In this document: one piece after another, positions 24,810-33,490 of the stretch
Layout of the letters: each line of letters begins with the position of its first letter
How positions within the stretch are numbered: the stretch's first letter is position 1
Assembly (NCBI GenBank): GCA_902762305.1
Contig: CACWNW010000002.1
Span: forward strand, 186,001-250,000
Reading direction: 5' to 3'
Origin: Fibrobacter succinogenes
GTDB taxonomy: Bacteria; Fibrobacterota; Fibrobacteria; Fibrobacterales; Fibrobacteraceae
Length of the DNA: 64,000 nt
Program-made: the position numbers and the translations under genes
The notes under the pieces: model-generated
What the model was told of the DNA's origin: nothing
Databases searched by the model: none
The model's input: the letters and a program-made list of their open reading frames with translations, nothing else

Positions 24810-26036
24810 CTAGCATTTGCGCGCGGCCGACTCCTCGTCCTTAACATTGCGCTTCTTCTCAATTTTTGAATTGACGCAAAGACGATTGGCATTCTTCCCT
24901 GAATGTTCGTGTTCGAAGATTTCCTTCTGCATTTCGATTTCGCGGGCCAGTTCCTTTTTTGAAGGCAAATACGTCAAATATTTGGCGGCATACATACGCT
25001 TGTTCGTTGCAAGGGTCGAAAATTTTGCTACATCGGCATTTGTTTCCGAACAGAGAATCACGCCGATAGTCGGATTGTCCCCCGTATTCCTTTTATAGGT
25101 GTCATAAATCCTGAGATACATATCCATTTGGCCAACGTCTTCATACGAAATCTTGGTCGTCTTCAAGTCAATCAGAACAAAGCACTTTAAAATGTAGTTG
25201 TAGAAAATCAAATCGATATAGTAATCGTCTTCGTCAGTATGGATATGCTGCTGGCGACCGATAAAAGCGTAGCCCTTTCCCATTTCCATCAAGAATTTCT
25301 GCAAATGGTTCAAAATCGTACTTTCCAGAGTCGATTCAGTCAATGCGGCGTCCTGATTGAGTCCCAAAAATTCGACAATTAATGGGTTCTTGATGAATTC
25401 AGAACTTTCCTTTTGGAAATCGGCCGTCAAAGCCTTCATCTCCTTGACTACTGGAGCTCTTTTCGCTTTCGGAGTTTGCATTAGGCGATAATAGTATTGC
25501 GAGGAGATGTTGCGCTTTAGGGTACGATAGTCCCACTGTTCTGCCGCCGCCTCTTGCATGTACCATTGGCGAGCATCAAGGTCAGGTACACGCATCAAGC
25601 TTTCGTAATGGCTCCAGGATAATTGGACAGGCATCGCCTGCCTTTTTTCCTTCTCTTTAAAAAGGGCAGGCATTGCCTGCCCTTTTTCGGCAAGTTCGTT
25701 TTCAAACTCCGCAGGAAAAACTGGCAGTACCTGCAAATCGCGAAAGGCAAGATAAAATTTCCTATAACCTTTTAGCGATGCTATAGAATATCCTTTCCCA
25801 AATTCAACAGTCAGAGCATCAGACACCTGCTGAATAATATGTTTCCCGTAATCCGCCCTAGCCTTCCCTTGCTGTTCCTGTTCCACGATTCGCCAACCCA
25901 GCAACCAATTACATGCCACTTGCATCAAGTTTGCTGCTCGGAAACTCATTTTTCGCGCTGTCGAGACGATCGATCGCAAATCAGCTATATACTTATCGTC
26001 ACCAGTCTTTCTTTTTTTTTCTTCTTTAGACTTCAT
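24810..26036 (-). CDS. DUF1016 (YhcG-like) PD-(D/E)XK nuclease-domain protein
   Basis: About 408 aa. The N-terminal DUF1016 helical domain has NWLLGWRIVEQEQQG and FGKGYSIASLKGYRKFYLAF. The C-terminal nuclease fold shows YYIDLIFYNYILKCFVLIDLKT, which contains the D...DLK catalytic pattern of PD-(D/E)XK enzymes. The family is common in accessory regions and linked to DNA metabolism or defence, without a settled role. ATG 26036 is favoured over 26048 because GGAGG lies 5 nt upstream. Residues near 125-145 contain an unusual insert with AMP repeated, encoded by two short palindromes (25627-25689). Confidence 0.88.
   Translation of the reverse strand: MKSKEEKKRKTGDDKYIADLRSIVSTARKMSFRAANLMQVACNWLLGWRIVEQEQQGKARADYGKHIIQQVSDALTVEFGKGYSIASLKGYRKFYLAFRDLQVLPVFPAEFENELAEKGQAMPALFKEKEKRQAMPVQLSWSHYESLMRVPDLDARQWYMQEAAAEQWDYRTLKRNISSQYYYRLMQTPKAKRAPVVKEMKALTADFQKESSEFIKNPLIVEFLGLNQDAALTESTLESTILNHLQKFLMEMGKGYAFIGRQQHIHTDEDDYYIDLIFYNYILKCFVLIDLKTTKISYEDVGQMDMYLRIYDTYKRNTGDNPTIGVILCSETNADVAKFSTLATNKRMYAAKYLTYLPSKKELAREIEMQKEIFEHEHSGKNANRLCVNSKIEKKRNVKDEESAARKC
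25627..25689. repeat. Two palindromic units inserted in frame within the DUF1016 gene
   Basis: AGGCATCGCCTGCCTTTTTT and GGGCAGGCATTGCCTGCCC are related palindromes separated by about 20 bp. They encode the unusual QAMP...RQAMP segment just before the conserved QLSWSHY block of the protein, so they look like in-frame repeat insertions. Confidence 0.6.
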
Positions 26037-26408
26037 TTCAGCCTCCATTTGGCCGCAATTTGCGACCGGTTGATGTTAGAGGCGTCCCCTTTATCCCGAA
26101 ATCTCAGAAATAAAAAAGACGCATTTTTCCATTAAAAACAGAAAAACACGTCGGGCATTAATGTACCTATTATTCGAAAACTTGGCTAGGGGCGCAAGAA
26201 AATTTTACATAATTAGGAGTGAATCAACTGCGCGAGTTCATCCTGCGCAGCACTATTGCTTGCGTAGTTCCGCATGACGAATTTCATGTCGAGAAGGACG
26301 CAACGGATTTTGTGGTAAGGCTTTTGGCAATCTTTCCAGTCACCATAGATATAGCCGAAATTTTTCAGGCAATATGAAGTAATCGCAGAAGTTGGTCGTA
26401 GTGCTTTT
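26037..26408. other. Gap between DUF1016 and HNH genes
   Basis: The first 175 bp are AT-rich without a gene and probably hold the promoter of the DUF1016 gene on the minus strand. The rest is covered by the broken coding remnant listed at 26213-26416. Confidence 0.5.
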
Positions 26409-26416
26409 TTAAGTTT
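26213..26416 (-). pseudogene. Start-less 3' gene remnant downstream of the HNH gene
   Basis: One minus-strand frame runs about 67 codons to a TAA without a usable early start. It includes KNFGYIYGDWKDCQKPYHK and RNYASNSAAQDELAQLIHS, which look like real protein composition rather than random translation. The 5' part is missing and the frame runs into the 3' end of the HNH gene, as if the HNH cassette had replaced it. I do not recognise the family. Confidence 0.45.
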
Positions 26417-27248
26417 TCCTCACTTCATCAATTATTTTTTTCAATTGATCCGGCTCAAAAGGCGGATTTTGACGATGTAACATTGCATGACAATTGGGGC
26501 ATACAGGAATCAAATCCTTGATTGGATTTATCTTGTAATCTTTCCCAATTTTTGAAACAGGAACTATATGGTGAACATGTATAAAATCCTGGCCGATAGA
26601 ACCGTATTTAGATCTAAAGTCAAGTCCACATATCCTACACTGATACCCATAATAGGATAAACATAATTCTCTATTTATAGGATTTCTTTCATATCTAGTT
26701 GCTCTGACCTCAAAAGGACTACCTTCTACGAAGCCTTCTATTTCCGGTTCTTTTTCAGAAATTGTTAATAAGGAAAAGATTAGGCAATACGCTTGCTTGG
26801 TCCATTCACAAATTACTTGATATTCGTCGTACAACGACTCGCTTTCGATAATGGGAATTTTTGTAATTCGACAAGAAAAAGTCCTCCAATTATAAGACCA
26901 TAGCGATGGATTGATTTCCTGAACATTATTTCCATTTACTGAGAAAACGAGCTTAACTCCAGTGCGTTTCGTTATTGTCTTAGTATAATCAAGGAATCTT
27001 TCTATTTTCTCCGTTGAAGCAGAATTCATTTCATGAACAAGCGCACCTGCATGGAGTTGTGGCTTTATTTCAATAACTATACGTATCGAATTTGAAATAT
27101 ATGTGACTACATCAAAGAAAAGAAAACCATCATTTTGCGGACATGAAATAAAAATTTCCGTCCCATCACGGTTTTCGGTCCGGACATCAAAAGGCATTGA
27201 AAATGTAATCTCTAAGAACTCTTTTAGAGAATCCGGTGACAAAGTCAT
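26409..27248 (-). CDS. HNH endonuclease with unassigned N-terminal domain
   Basis: 279 aa. The C-terminal 80 residues are a zinc-stabilised HNH (McrA-like) domain: CRICGLDF, then IHVHHIVPVS with the catalytic His pair, then LIPVCPNCHAMLHR with the HNH Asn/His and second Cys pair. The N-terminal 195 residues are not recognised; they contain an IVIEIKPQ segment that might belong to a degenerate nuclease or DNA-binding fold. It is the last gene of the five-gene minus-strand operon; its ATG overlaps the TGA of the MORC-like gene by 4 bp, so translation is coupled. It is the likely DNA-cleaving effector of the cassette. Confidence 0.88.
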   Translation of the reverse strand: MTLSPDSLKEFLEITFSMPFDVRTENRDGTEIFISCPQNDGFLFFDVVTYISNSIRIVIEIKPQLHAGALVHEMNSASTEKIERFLDYTKTITKRTGVKLVFSVNGNNVQEINPSLWSYNWRTFSCRITKIPIIESESLYDEYQVICEWTKQAYCLIFSLLTISEKEPEIEGFVEGSPFEVRATRYERNPINRELCLSYYGYQCRICGLDFRSKYGSIGQDFIHVHHIVPVSKIGKDYKINPIKDLIPVCPNCHAMLHRQNPPFEPDQLKKIIDEVRKT

Positions 27249-28837
27249 TTTTCATCCTCGTCAATTTCGGGATCCGGCAAATCAGCAACCAATTTCTTTA
27301 ATATTCGTGATACGGTGAATCGCATATCTTCATAATTTTCAATACTTGCTTCATTACAGGTTGAATTTTCTGCTTCCGCCAAAGACCACAACAAATCATC
27401 AAGACCCTCGACAACAACACTCTTAGCCAAAATAGGTCCATATATTTTTTTATAGAACGGATGGCTTTGGTTAATATTTACAGCATGCTTTCCATTTACC
27501 AAAGCAGGCTCCCAAAGAGCTCCACCATCAATGTCATCAACAGGAACGACTCTATTTTGCTTTGGATCAACTTCATTTACAATAGTTATCGTTTTTGTAA
27601 ATTCGCCTCTGTTGTTTTTTACAAGAGCTTCGTTTTCATTTCCTGTTGGCGTAATGTTAGAGGATTCAACAGAACTCCCCTTTGCATCAATATTACTGTT
27701 TGCTGGAGCATGGGCGTCTTTTCCCGATGTCGAAATCTTTTTCGTTTCTCCGTCACGATATCTCTTTTGCGCCTCTCTTCGTGGTGCAGCCAAGAATTCC
27801 ATCAAGAAATTTTCAATTTCCGAAATCAAAAGAATTCTCGACTTCTTTATATCCACATTCAAGAATTCATCTAATTCATGGGTGAACGAAAAATCGACTC
27901 GTAATAGAGAATAGTGAGGTTCCTTTGTAAAGAAACCCAGCCAATCACCATAATGTATTAAACGATTTTCTCGATAAACGTAAAATCCCTGATAATCATT
28001 ATTGCCGCGAGCCCTATCGCTTGCTTCCTTAGAGCTGAATTCTGACTTTCTAGGAATAATGTGAGCAGCAATTTTGAACGATCCGGCTTTACGACCATCA
28101 ACTTCTATTGGTACATTTTGCGTTTGGACGTTTTCTGATTTTTCTTCTTGTGTGCAGAATGGATCCCAAGGTTCCAGTTTCTCATCGTTAACATAGATTT
28201 CAACATCAGATGCTCTTGAGTCCTTTTCATCAAGGAAACGCTGAAACACCATTGATAAATGGAACTTTAGATCGGTAATTTTCTTTTGGAGCGCTCTTTT
28301 GGCAGTACTATCACTTTTATATTCTTTTAAAAGACGGTCTACCTTATCCCAAACAACAAGTGTTCCATGGCCATCAATCGCAACACTATCAAAAAATTCG
28401 ATTTCATCGGAATCAACCTCAAGTATCTTTAAAGCCCAGGAATTCTTTTCACAAATATGGTCTAAATCCCACTGAACCTTTTGAAGTTTATCTTCTTTAG
28501 TTTTTTTTGATATCACAGAAAGTTGACGACAAAATGCTGTTGACGCTGTTTTTAAGCCTAGGCCAAACTTACCCAAGCTACTTTTATTTTCTCGTTCTTT
28601 GGACCCATATTTCATTGCATTTTTTAAACCATCTAGATCCATACCGATACCATTGTCAGCAACACATATACTTACATGTAAACTTGGATCTACATCTACA
28701 CGAACAAACACTTGGGTTGCATTCGCTGCAATGGAGTTATCCACAATGTCCGCTATTGCAGTATTGAAATTGTAGCCTGTATCACGTAGGCCATTAACGA
28801 TTCGGTCTGGGTCCGGAAGAAGTTCAAAGTCTGGCAT
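27245..28837 (-). CDS. MORC/MutL-like GHKL (Bergerat-fold) ATPase
   Basis: 530 aa. The first 200 residues are a GHKL ATPase domain with all three boxes: AIADIVDNSIAA (N box, near residue 30), VADNGIGMD (G1, near 62) and LGKFGLGLKTAS (G2, near 88). The next region, with FYVYRENRLI and a KPEP-like SFTHELDEFLNVDIKKSRI stretch, resembles the S5-like transducer of MORC, Hsp90 and MutL proteins. The last 170 residues are not recognised. Prokaryotic MORC-type ATPases have been predicted to act in restriction-modification-like systems as ATP-driven clamps. AAGGAG lies 7 nt before the ATG. It is encoded between the SNF2 helicase and the HNH gene. Confidence 0.87.
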   Translation of the reverse strand: MPDFELLPDPDRIVNGLRDTGYNFNTAIADIVDNSIAANATQVFVRVDVDPSLHVSICVADNGIGMDLDGLKNAMKYGSKERENKSSLGKFGLGLKTASTAFCRQLSVISKKTKEDKLQKVQWDLDHICEKNSWALKILEVDSDEIEFFDSVAIDGHGTLVVWDKVDRLLKEYKSDSTAKRALQKKITDLKFHLSMVFQRFLDEKDSRASDVEIYVNDEKLEPWDPFCTQEEKSENVQTQNVPIEVDGRKAGSFKIAAHIIPRKSEFSSKEASDRARGNNDYQGFYVYRENRLIHYGDWLGFFTKEPHYSLLRVDFSFTHELDEFLNVDIKKSRILLISEIENFLMEFLAAPRREAQKRYRDGETKKISTSGKDAHAPANSNIDAKGSSVESSNITPTGNENEALVKNNRGEFTKTITIVNEVDPKQNRVVPVDDIDGGALWEPALVNGKHAVNINQSHPFYKKIYGPILAKSVVVEGLDDLLWSLAEAENSTCNEASIENYEDMRFTVSRILKKLVADLPDPEIDEDEK

Positions 28838-28852
28838 ATAAGTACTCCTTTT

Positions 28853-30733
28853 TTAGATGGGTAATTTGGTTAAGATTTCAGAAATCAACTTTTTGTTATG
28901 ACTTGTATTACTTTCTGTTACAGTAACATCAGCAATGTCCTTTTTCTCATCCAATTTATTTTGAATGATTTCCTCTATCGTGTCCTGATAGTACAATCGA
29001 TAAACAAAAACATTTTTCTTTTGTCCGTTTCTATACGAGCGCGCGGTGGCTTGCGCTTCCAAAGAAGGATTCCACTCTAAGTTATAGTGTATAACATGGT
29101 TGGCGCCGGTTATATTCAGCCCAACTCCAGCGGCTCTTGGATTAAGCAAGAGAATCTCCGATTTGTCAGATGCATTAAATGCATCTACAATTTTTTGGCG
29201 TTCTTCTATTGGAGTGCTTCCGTTAATTTCAGAGGCTTGGATTTCCCATCTATTAATAAAATCAGCTTTCATAAGTTCAAACATTTTGACATACGAGGTG
29301 AAAATCAGAGCTTTTTCACCACAATCAATTATATTCTGCATAATTTCACATAGACGTTGATACTTCACCGATGTTTTACAAGGATCTTTTTCATTTTTTT
29401 CTGGAGATACAATAAAAGGATGGGTACAGAACATTCTTAGATTTGTAAACATTCCTATGGAGATGTCTTCAGAATTACTCTGTTTTATCTCGTTAATGTA
29501 AGAAACGTATCTTTCGCTTTCTTCCCTAGACATTCGGATAGGTTGATTTATTACAACCTTTGCAGGCAAGTCATTGGAAACATTCGCCACGACTCTTCTT
29601 ATCATCAATGTTGAAAGGAATGACGCTATTTGTTTTCCTCCGCTCACATCATCTGAATACTGCTCGGACAATTCCTTGGCATTATTAAAAACATTCGGTT
29701 GAATGAATTCTAATAAAGAAAGAATATCGCTTATATGATTTTCAAAAGGAGTTCCCGTTACAGCGATACTTTGATTACGCCGAATGGCCTTGCATTTTTC
29801 CGCTCGCTCACTATCAAAATTTTTTATGTTTTGAGCTTCGTCAAGAATGACTATATTCCAGCAAATCATATTCATAAAGTGAATATCATTGCACAAGGTT
29901 GAGTAAGATGTAATTACTACATCGTAATCCATAAATGTTTTGTAATAACCGGTTCTATCACTACCATGATGAATCAGAGTCTTTAATGTCGGCGAAAATT
30001 TTCTACACTCGTTCACCCAATTGTCTAATAAGGAAATGGGCGCTATAACTAAGGCAGGTCCTCTATCGAATCGCCTTTCCAATGTCAATATTGCAATTAT
30101 TTGTAGTGTTTTTCCAAGTCCCATTTCATCGCCAAGAATGCAACCATGCGTTTGCTCAAGCATAAAAGCCATCCATTCAAAACCAGTTTTTTGATAGGGA
30201 TATAAGGTTGCATTTAATCCTAGCCCGTTCAACAGAGAACCATCATTAGGAGTTTTTAATAACGAATAGGAATCAACATTGTCCTCAAAAAGAGGCCTTT
30301 CGAAATTAAACTTCTTTAGTTTTAAATATTGGGAAAGAGAAATGGTTCCTGAAGATGTAACACCAACTTCATTAAACACCTCCTGAAATTCATCAACATT
30401 GGATATAAAAAACCAGCGATTTTCTACAACAATAGAATCAATGATTTTTCCTTGACAGAAAATCACCGACCAACGATTTCCATTTTTTTCCACATATGGG
30501 GAAAGTGTCAAGTCGTTATTGTGACAGGCTAATTCTACTTTAAGAGTGCAATTAAATCTTGAAAACTTTAAATCTGGAATATCTAATTCAGGTGAACCAC
30601 ATTCATAATTATTTATATGAATTTTTCCGCAAGATTCTCTAGCCGAAACAATATTTGATGCCGATGGAAAATATATGCCATCCGCCATACTAATCGCAAG
30701 ATGATTGTCTTTTAAGATCCAACGGCAAGCCAT
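28853..30733 (-). CDS. SNF2-family helicase/translocase
   Basis: 626 aa. Superfamily-2 SNF2 motifs in order: Q-type YPYQKTGFEWM, motif I DEMGLGKT (about residue 200), motif II LDEAQNIKN (about 296), motif III VTGTPFEN, and motifs V/VI GVGLNITGANHV and QATARSYRNGQ (about 560). The first 150 residues are a domain I do not recognise. Such enzymes move along double-stranded DNA and remodel bound protein, and in prokaryotes are often part of defence cassettes. The gene starts 2 bp after the upstream unknown gene and ends 15 bp before the MORC-like gene. Confidence 0.93.
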   Translation of the reverse strand: MACRWILKDNHLAISMADGIYFPSASNIVSARESCGKIHINNYECGSPELDIPDLKFSRFNCTLKVELACHNNDLTLSPYVEKNGNRWSVIFCQGKIIDSIVVENRWFFISNVDEFQEVFNEVGVTSSGTISLSQYLKLKKFNFERPLFEDNVDSYSLLKTPNDGSLLNGLGLNATLYPYQKTGFEWMAFMLEQTHGCILGDEMGLGKTLQIIAILTLERRFDRGPALVIAPISLLDNWVNECRKFSPTLKTLIHHGSDRTGYYKTFMDYDVVITSYSTLCNDIHFMNMICWNIVILDEAQNIKNFDSERAEKCKAIRRNQSIAVTGTPFENHISDILSLLEFIQPNVFNNAKELSEQYSDDVSGGKQIASFLSTLMIRRVVANVSNDLPAKVVINQPIRMSREESERYVSYINEIKQSNSEDISIGMFTNLRMFCTHPFIVSPEKNEKDPCKTSVKYQRLCEIMQNIIDCGEKALIFTSYVKMFELMKADFINRWEIQASEINGSTPIEERQKIVDAFNASDKSEILLLNPRAAGVGLNITGANHVIHYNLEWNPSLEAQATARSYRNGQKKNVFVYRLYYQDTIEEIIQNKLDEKKDIADVTVTESNTSHNKKLISEILTKLPI

Positions 30734-30735
30734 GC

Positions 30736-31533
30736 TTATTTCCTTGATTGAAATCTTTGGAGACTCGCAATACTTATATTTATAGGCGATGCGTCATACT
30801 GAAATTCAACATTTTCTTTTAAGGTTATTTTTTTAGGGACAATTTCTTCTATCAACTCGTTTACTTCCAACACAGTTGCTTTCTTTTTGAAATCTGCCGC
30901 AATGCTGCTTATATCAGAAGCTGTTCTTCTGAGAAGATAATTTGAAGCATAAGCATTCACAATTTCGGCCACATAGCCATGAGATTCATGGACGAGATTC
31001 AATTTGTTCAAAACAGGGGATACGTAAAAATCATTTCTATCAATTGTTTTTCCGCCATCCCACCAAGAGTAATCGCTTAAAAATTTCCACAAATATTCAG
31101 CCGTTTTCTCATAATCGTCACAATCAGGAAACTGCCTTTCTAAAATTCTAATAGCACAACGTTCGAAGCGTTCTTTTTCGCTATTACAACCTCTACAGTT
31201 TTTTATATAATCTTTTACATTGGTACTTAAACTTGAGCATATATCCACTGCATATTCTTTGTACGTAAAAAGCTCTGTACAAAAATCCACCACATAAGAA
31301 GCAATGACAAACCATTGATTGGGCAAGAAGATGTACTGATTCTGTTTTGTTGTAATTATGGATGATTTTGACAGATACTCAATCTTGCAACCTTTTTCTG
31401 CCAAATATCGACGATAGTTATCCTGAAAATCATTTTTTAGCGAAATCTCTTGCCATAGGAACTCGTTTTGATACCGGAATTCCGCACTCTTCATGACAAC
31501 GTTGAGATTTTTTAATATATGAGTTTGCGACAT
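30736..31533 (-). CDS. Unknown protein of the methylase-SNF2-MORC operon
   Basis: 265 aa, predicted mostly helical and soluble. I see no known motif. Notable stretches are FLPNQWFVIASYVVDFCTEL, a Cys-rich CRGCNSEKERFERC, and YSWWDGGKTIDRNDFYV. There is no signal peptide. It starts 4 bp after the methyltransferase stop and ends 2 bp before the helicase start, so it is almost certainly a dedicated component of the system, for instance a specificity or adaptor subunit (inference). Confidence 0.75.
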   Translation of the reverse strand: MSQTHILKNLNVVMKSAEFRYQNEFLWQEISLKNDFQDNYRRYLAEKGCKIEYLSKSSIITTKQNQYIFLPNQWFVIASYVVDFCTELFTYKEYAVDICSSLSTNVKDYIKNCRGCNSEKERFERCAIRILERQFPDCDDYEKTAEYLWKFLSDYSWWDGGKTIDRNDFYVSPVLNKLNLVHESHGYVAEIVNAYASNYLLRRTASDISSIAADFKKKATVLEVNELIEEIVPKKITLKENVEFQYDASPINISIASLQRFQSRK

Positions 31534-31537
31534 ATAC

Positions 31538-32686
31538 TCACCCTTCCAAAAGTTGTCTTTTAATTTCCTTCGCCAGCGTCCTAATCACAGGAACAGCGAC
31601 ACTATTGCCAAATTGATGGTAAGCCTCTTTATCCGATACAACAATTCTCATCGTCGGCAGCCTATTCTTGTTGTTCTGATTCTCTGCCGCTTCAGCATAC
31701 TTCCAACCATTGCCAACAATCTTATAGCCCTGCAACCGACCAGCCTCAACAGGCGTTAGTTTTCGAGGATTCTTCCTCTTCTGGGTTTGATCAATTAAGA
31801 TTTCGCTGCCGTCTTTCCAATAACGTGCCGAAATGGTACTGCAATAAGTTGCATCTTCCTTGAACAACGAATAGCCAAAGCCTTTTCCATTTGCACGATT
31901 TCGTTCTTTTCGGAGCTGATGACCAATCCACATTCTATCACTGATAGTCATCTTCTCGGGTAGCGTTTCATCTGGTTCAAGGATATCTCCCACCTTTGTC
32001 GCGACAGCCTTATCTAATTCCTTTACGTCAAAAATTGATCTTAAATTTTTGTCTAAGCCCAGCGGAAATTTAAAGTCCTCTGCCGCGCACTGTTCTTTAT
32101 CCCAACAAACAAAGAACAGTCTTTCTCTATTTTGCGGCACACCAAAATACTTGGCATTCAAAACCATTGTACGAACTTCATATTCTAAATCTTCTTGCAA
32201 AACGCGCAATAATGTTTCAAGAGTTTTTCCATGGTCGTGATTTTTTAAGCCTTTAACATTTTCAAGGAAGAGAACCTTCGGTTTTTTCCCAATCTTTATT
32301 TTATGATTGACGATTGCGGCGATATTAAAAAAGAGGGTTCCACGGGTATCTTCAAAACCCTTGCGTTTACCGGCAATTGAAAAAGCTTGACAAGGGAAGC
32401 CTCCACAAAGCACATCGAAATCAGGGACCTTATCCAGTTCAACATCGTTTATATCGGCATTAAAAAACTTGTAATTACCTTCTTCGTCTTTTTCAAAAAG
32501 AGATGGTTCGATAGCCTTGTAGTTTTCTTCATAAGTTATACGAGCGTTCTTATCCCATTCACTTGCAAAAACACATTTTCCACCAACGGAATGCATTGCC
32601 GTGTGGAACCCACCGATACCAGCAAACAAATCAATAAATCTAAACTTCGGCTTGCTATCGTTCTTGACAACCTTTTTACTCGGCAC
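31538..32686 (-). CDS. DNA (cytosine-5-)-methyltransferase
   Basis: About 382 aa. All main C5-methylase motifs are present: FIDLFAGIGGFH (I), GGFPCQAFS with the catalytic Cys (IV), FLENVKGL (VI), QNRERLFFVC (VIII), RKLTPVEAGRLQGY (IX) and YHQFGNSVAVPV (X). The variable region between VIII and IX is about 110 residues and would set the target sequence, which cannot be read by eye. GTG 32686 is chosen because GGAG lies about 6 nt upstream and the frame before it is GC-rich non-coding sequence. It is the first gene of the five-gene operon and probably protects the host DNA from the HNH partner. Confidence 0.94.
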   Translation of the reverse strand: MPSKKVVKNDSKPKFRFIDLFAGIGGFHTAMHSVGGKCVFASEWDKNARITYEENYKAIEPSLFEKDEEGNYKFFNADINDVELDKVPDFDVLCGGFPCQAFSIAGKRKGFEDTRGTLFFNIAAIVNHKIKIGKKPKVLFLENVKGLKNHDHGKTLETLLRVLQEDLEYEVRTMVLNAKYFGVPQNRERLFFVCWDKEQCAAEDFKFPLGLDKNLRSIFDVKELDKAVATKVGDILEPDETLPEKMTISDRMWIGHQLRKERNRANGKGFGYSLFKEDATYCSTISARYWKDGSEILIDQTQKRKNPRKLTPVEAGRLQGYKIVGNGWKYAEAAENQNNKNRLPTMRIVVSDKEAYHQFGNSVAVPVIRTLAKEIKRQLLEG

Positions 32687-32911
32687 TTTTCGCTCCGTGT
32701 TGAAAGTGAACGAGTTCACTCTCGCGGGAGCGGTTCTGGCCGATTCGTTTGGCCGAAGTACGGGCAAAAAGAAACGGCGGGGAGCCGACTCACTCCTCGC
32801 CTAAAAGCGCGACATTTTCAAAAGAATACAATACACCCGCAAAACCCGAGCGGATACAGTACGCCCAGGGTACACTACGCCCATGCAGCCCACGGGCGAC
32901 GGCGAGTTATT

Positions 32912-32967
32912 GTCTTATTCTCGTTGCAGAAAGTGTCGAAGTTTCAGATAGAGGACAAGAGCAAAAC
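32912..32967 (+). repeat. Direct repeat copy 1 with internal inverted repeat
   Basis: About 55 bp that match 33196-33250 with a few differences; the shared core is TGTCGAAGTTTCAGATAGA. The ends TCTTATTCTC and GAGGACAAGA are imperfect inverted arms. Confidence 0.75.
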
Positions 32968-33195
32968 TCAGCGAGTTCACCCCTGTCCTGCATTTATCCA
33001 GTCTTTTTCGGAAATAAAAAAGGCGTGGAGTTGAATGCATTTACCTATCTGAGGCCTTCGACTGCCCGCAACGAATAAACACAAACAACTCACGCCCCAA
33101 AAGGCCGCTTGCGTACAGGCAGACTGCTATAAAAACAATAAACCATGTAGCAAAACGATGCGGCAGGCACATGCCGGTCGCAGACGTGAGCGTTC

Positions 33196-33250
33196 GTCTT
33201 GTTCTCGTCGCAGAAATTGTCGAAGTTTCAGATAGAGAACAAGAGAAAAC
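33196..33250 (+). repeat. Direct repeat copy 2 with perfect 10-bp inverted arms
   Basis: Second copy of the repeat at 32912-32967. The arms TCTTGTTCTC (33197-33206) and GAGAACAAGA (33235-33244) are exact inverted complements around a 28-nt core. Confidence 0.75.
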
Positions 33251-33490
33251 CCTATTTTCACCTTGAAATATAGATTATTGGAGTGGCAAAAGATGACAGC
33301 CGACCATTTTGTGGCTAAAATTTGCCTAATAACGCGAAAAACCGGCCCCAAAGGAGCATGCAACAAGTTGGCCCAGCCCAACCAAAGCCATTATCGTTGT
33401 CATTTTATCAAAACGAAATCGATTTTAGCCCTATAAAAAGCGAATTTTTCAATTTACTTTATAGCAAGTAAAGTTCGTATGGGAGGCTTT

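Larger units (their letters stand above)
32687..33490. other. 800-bp gap between methyltransferase and GH30 genes
   Basis: No convincing gene. Open frames here have poor composition and no ribosome sites. The gap should hold the promoter of the methyltransferase operon (minus) and of the GH30 gene (plus), and it contains the two direct repeats listed separately. The last 60 bp before the GH30 gene are AT-rich, as expected for a promoter. Confidence 0.6.

Noticed and set aside
24157-26036. GNAT plus upstream gene as a toxin-antitoxin pair
   Set aside because: The upstream gene is a 408-aa DUF1016 nuclease-type protein, not a small ribbon-helix-helix antitoxin.
32749-33078. 109-codon plus-strand open frame between the methylase and GH30 genes
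   Set aside because: No ribosome site, odd composition, and it runs through the direct repeat; the repeat also reads in other frames, so coding is unlikely.
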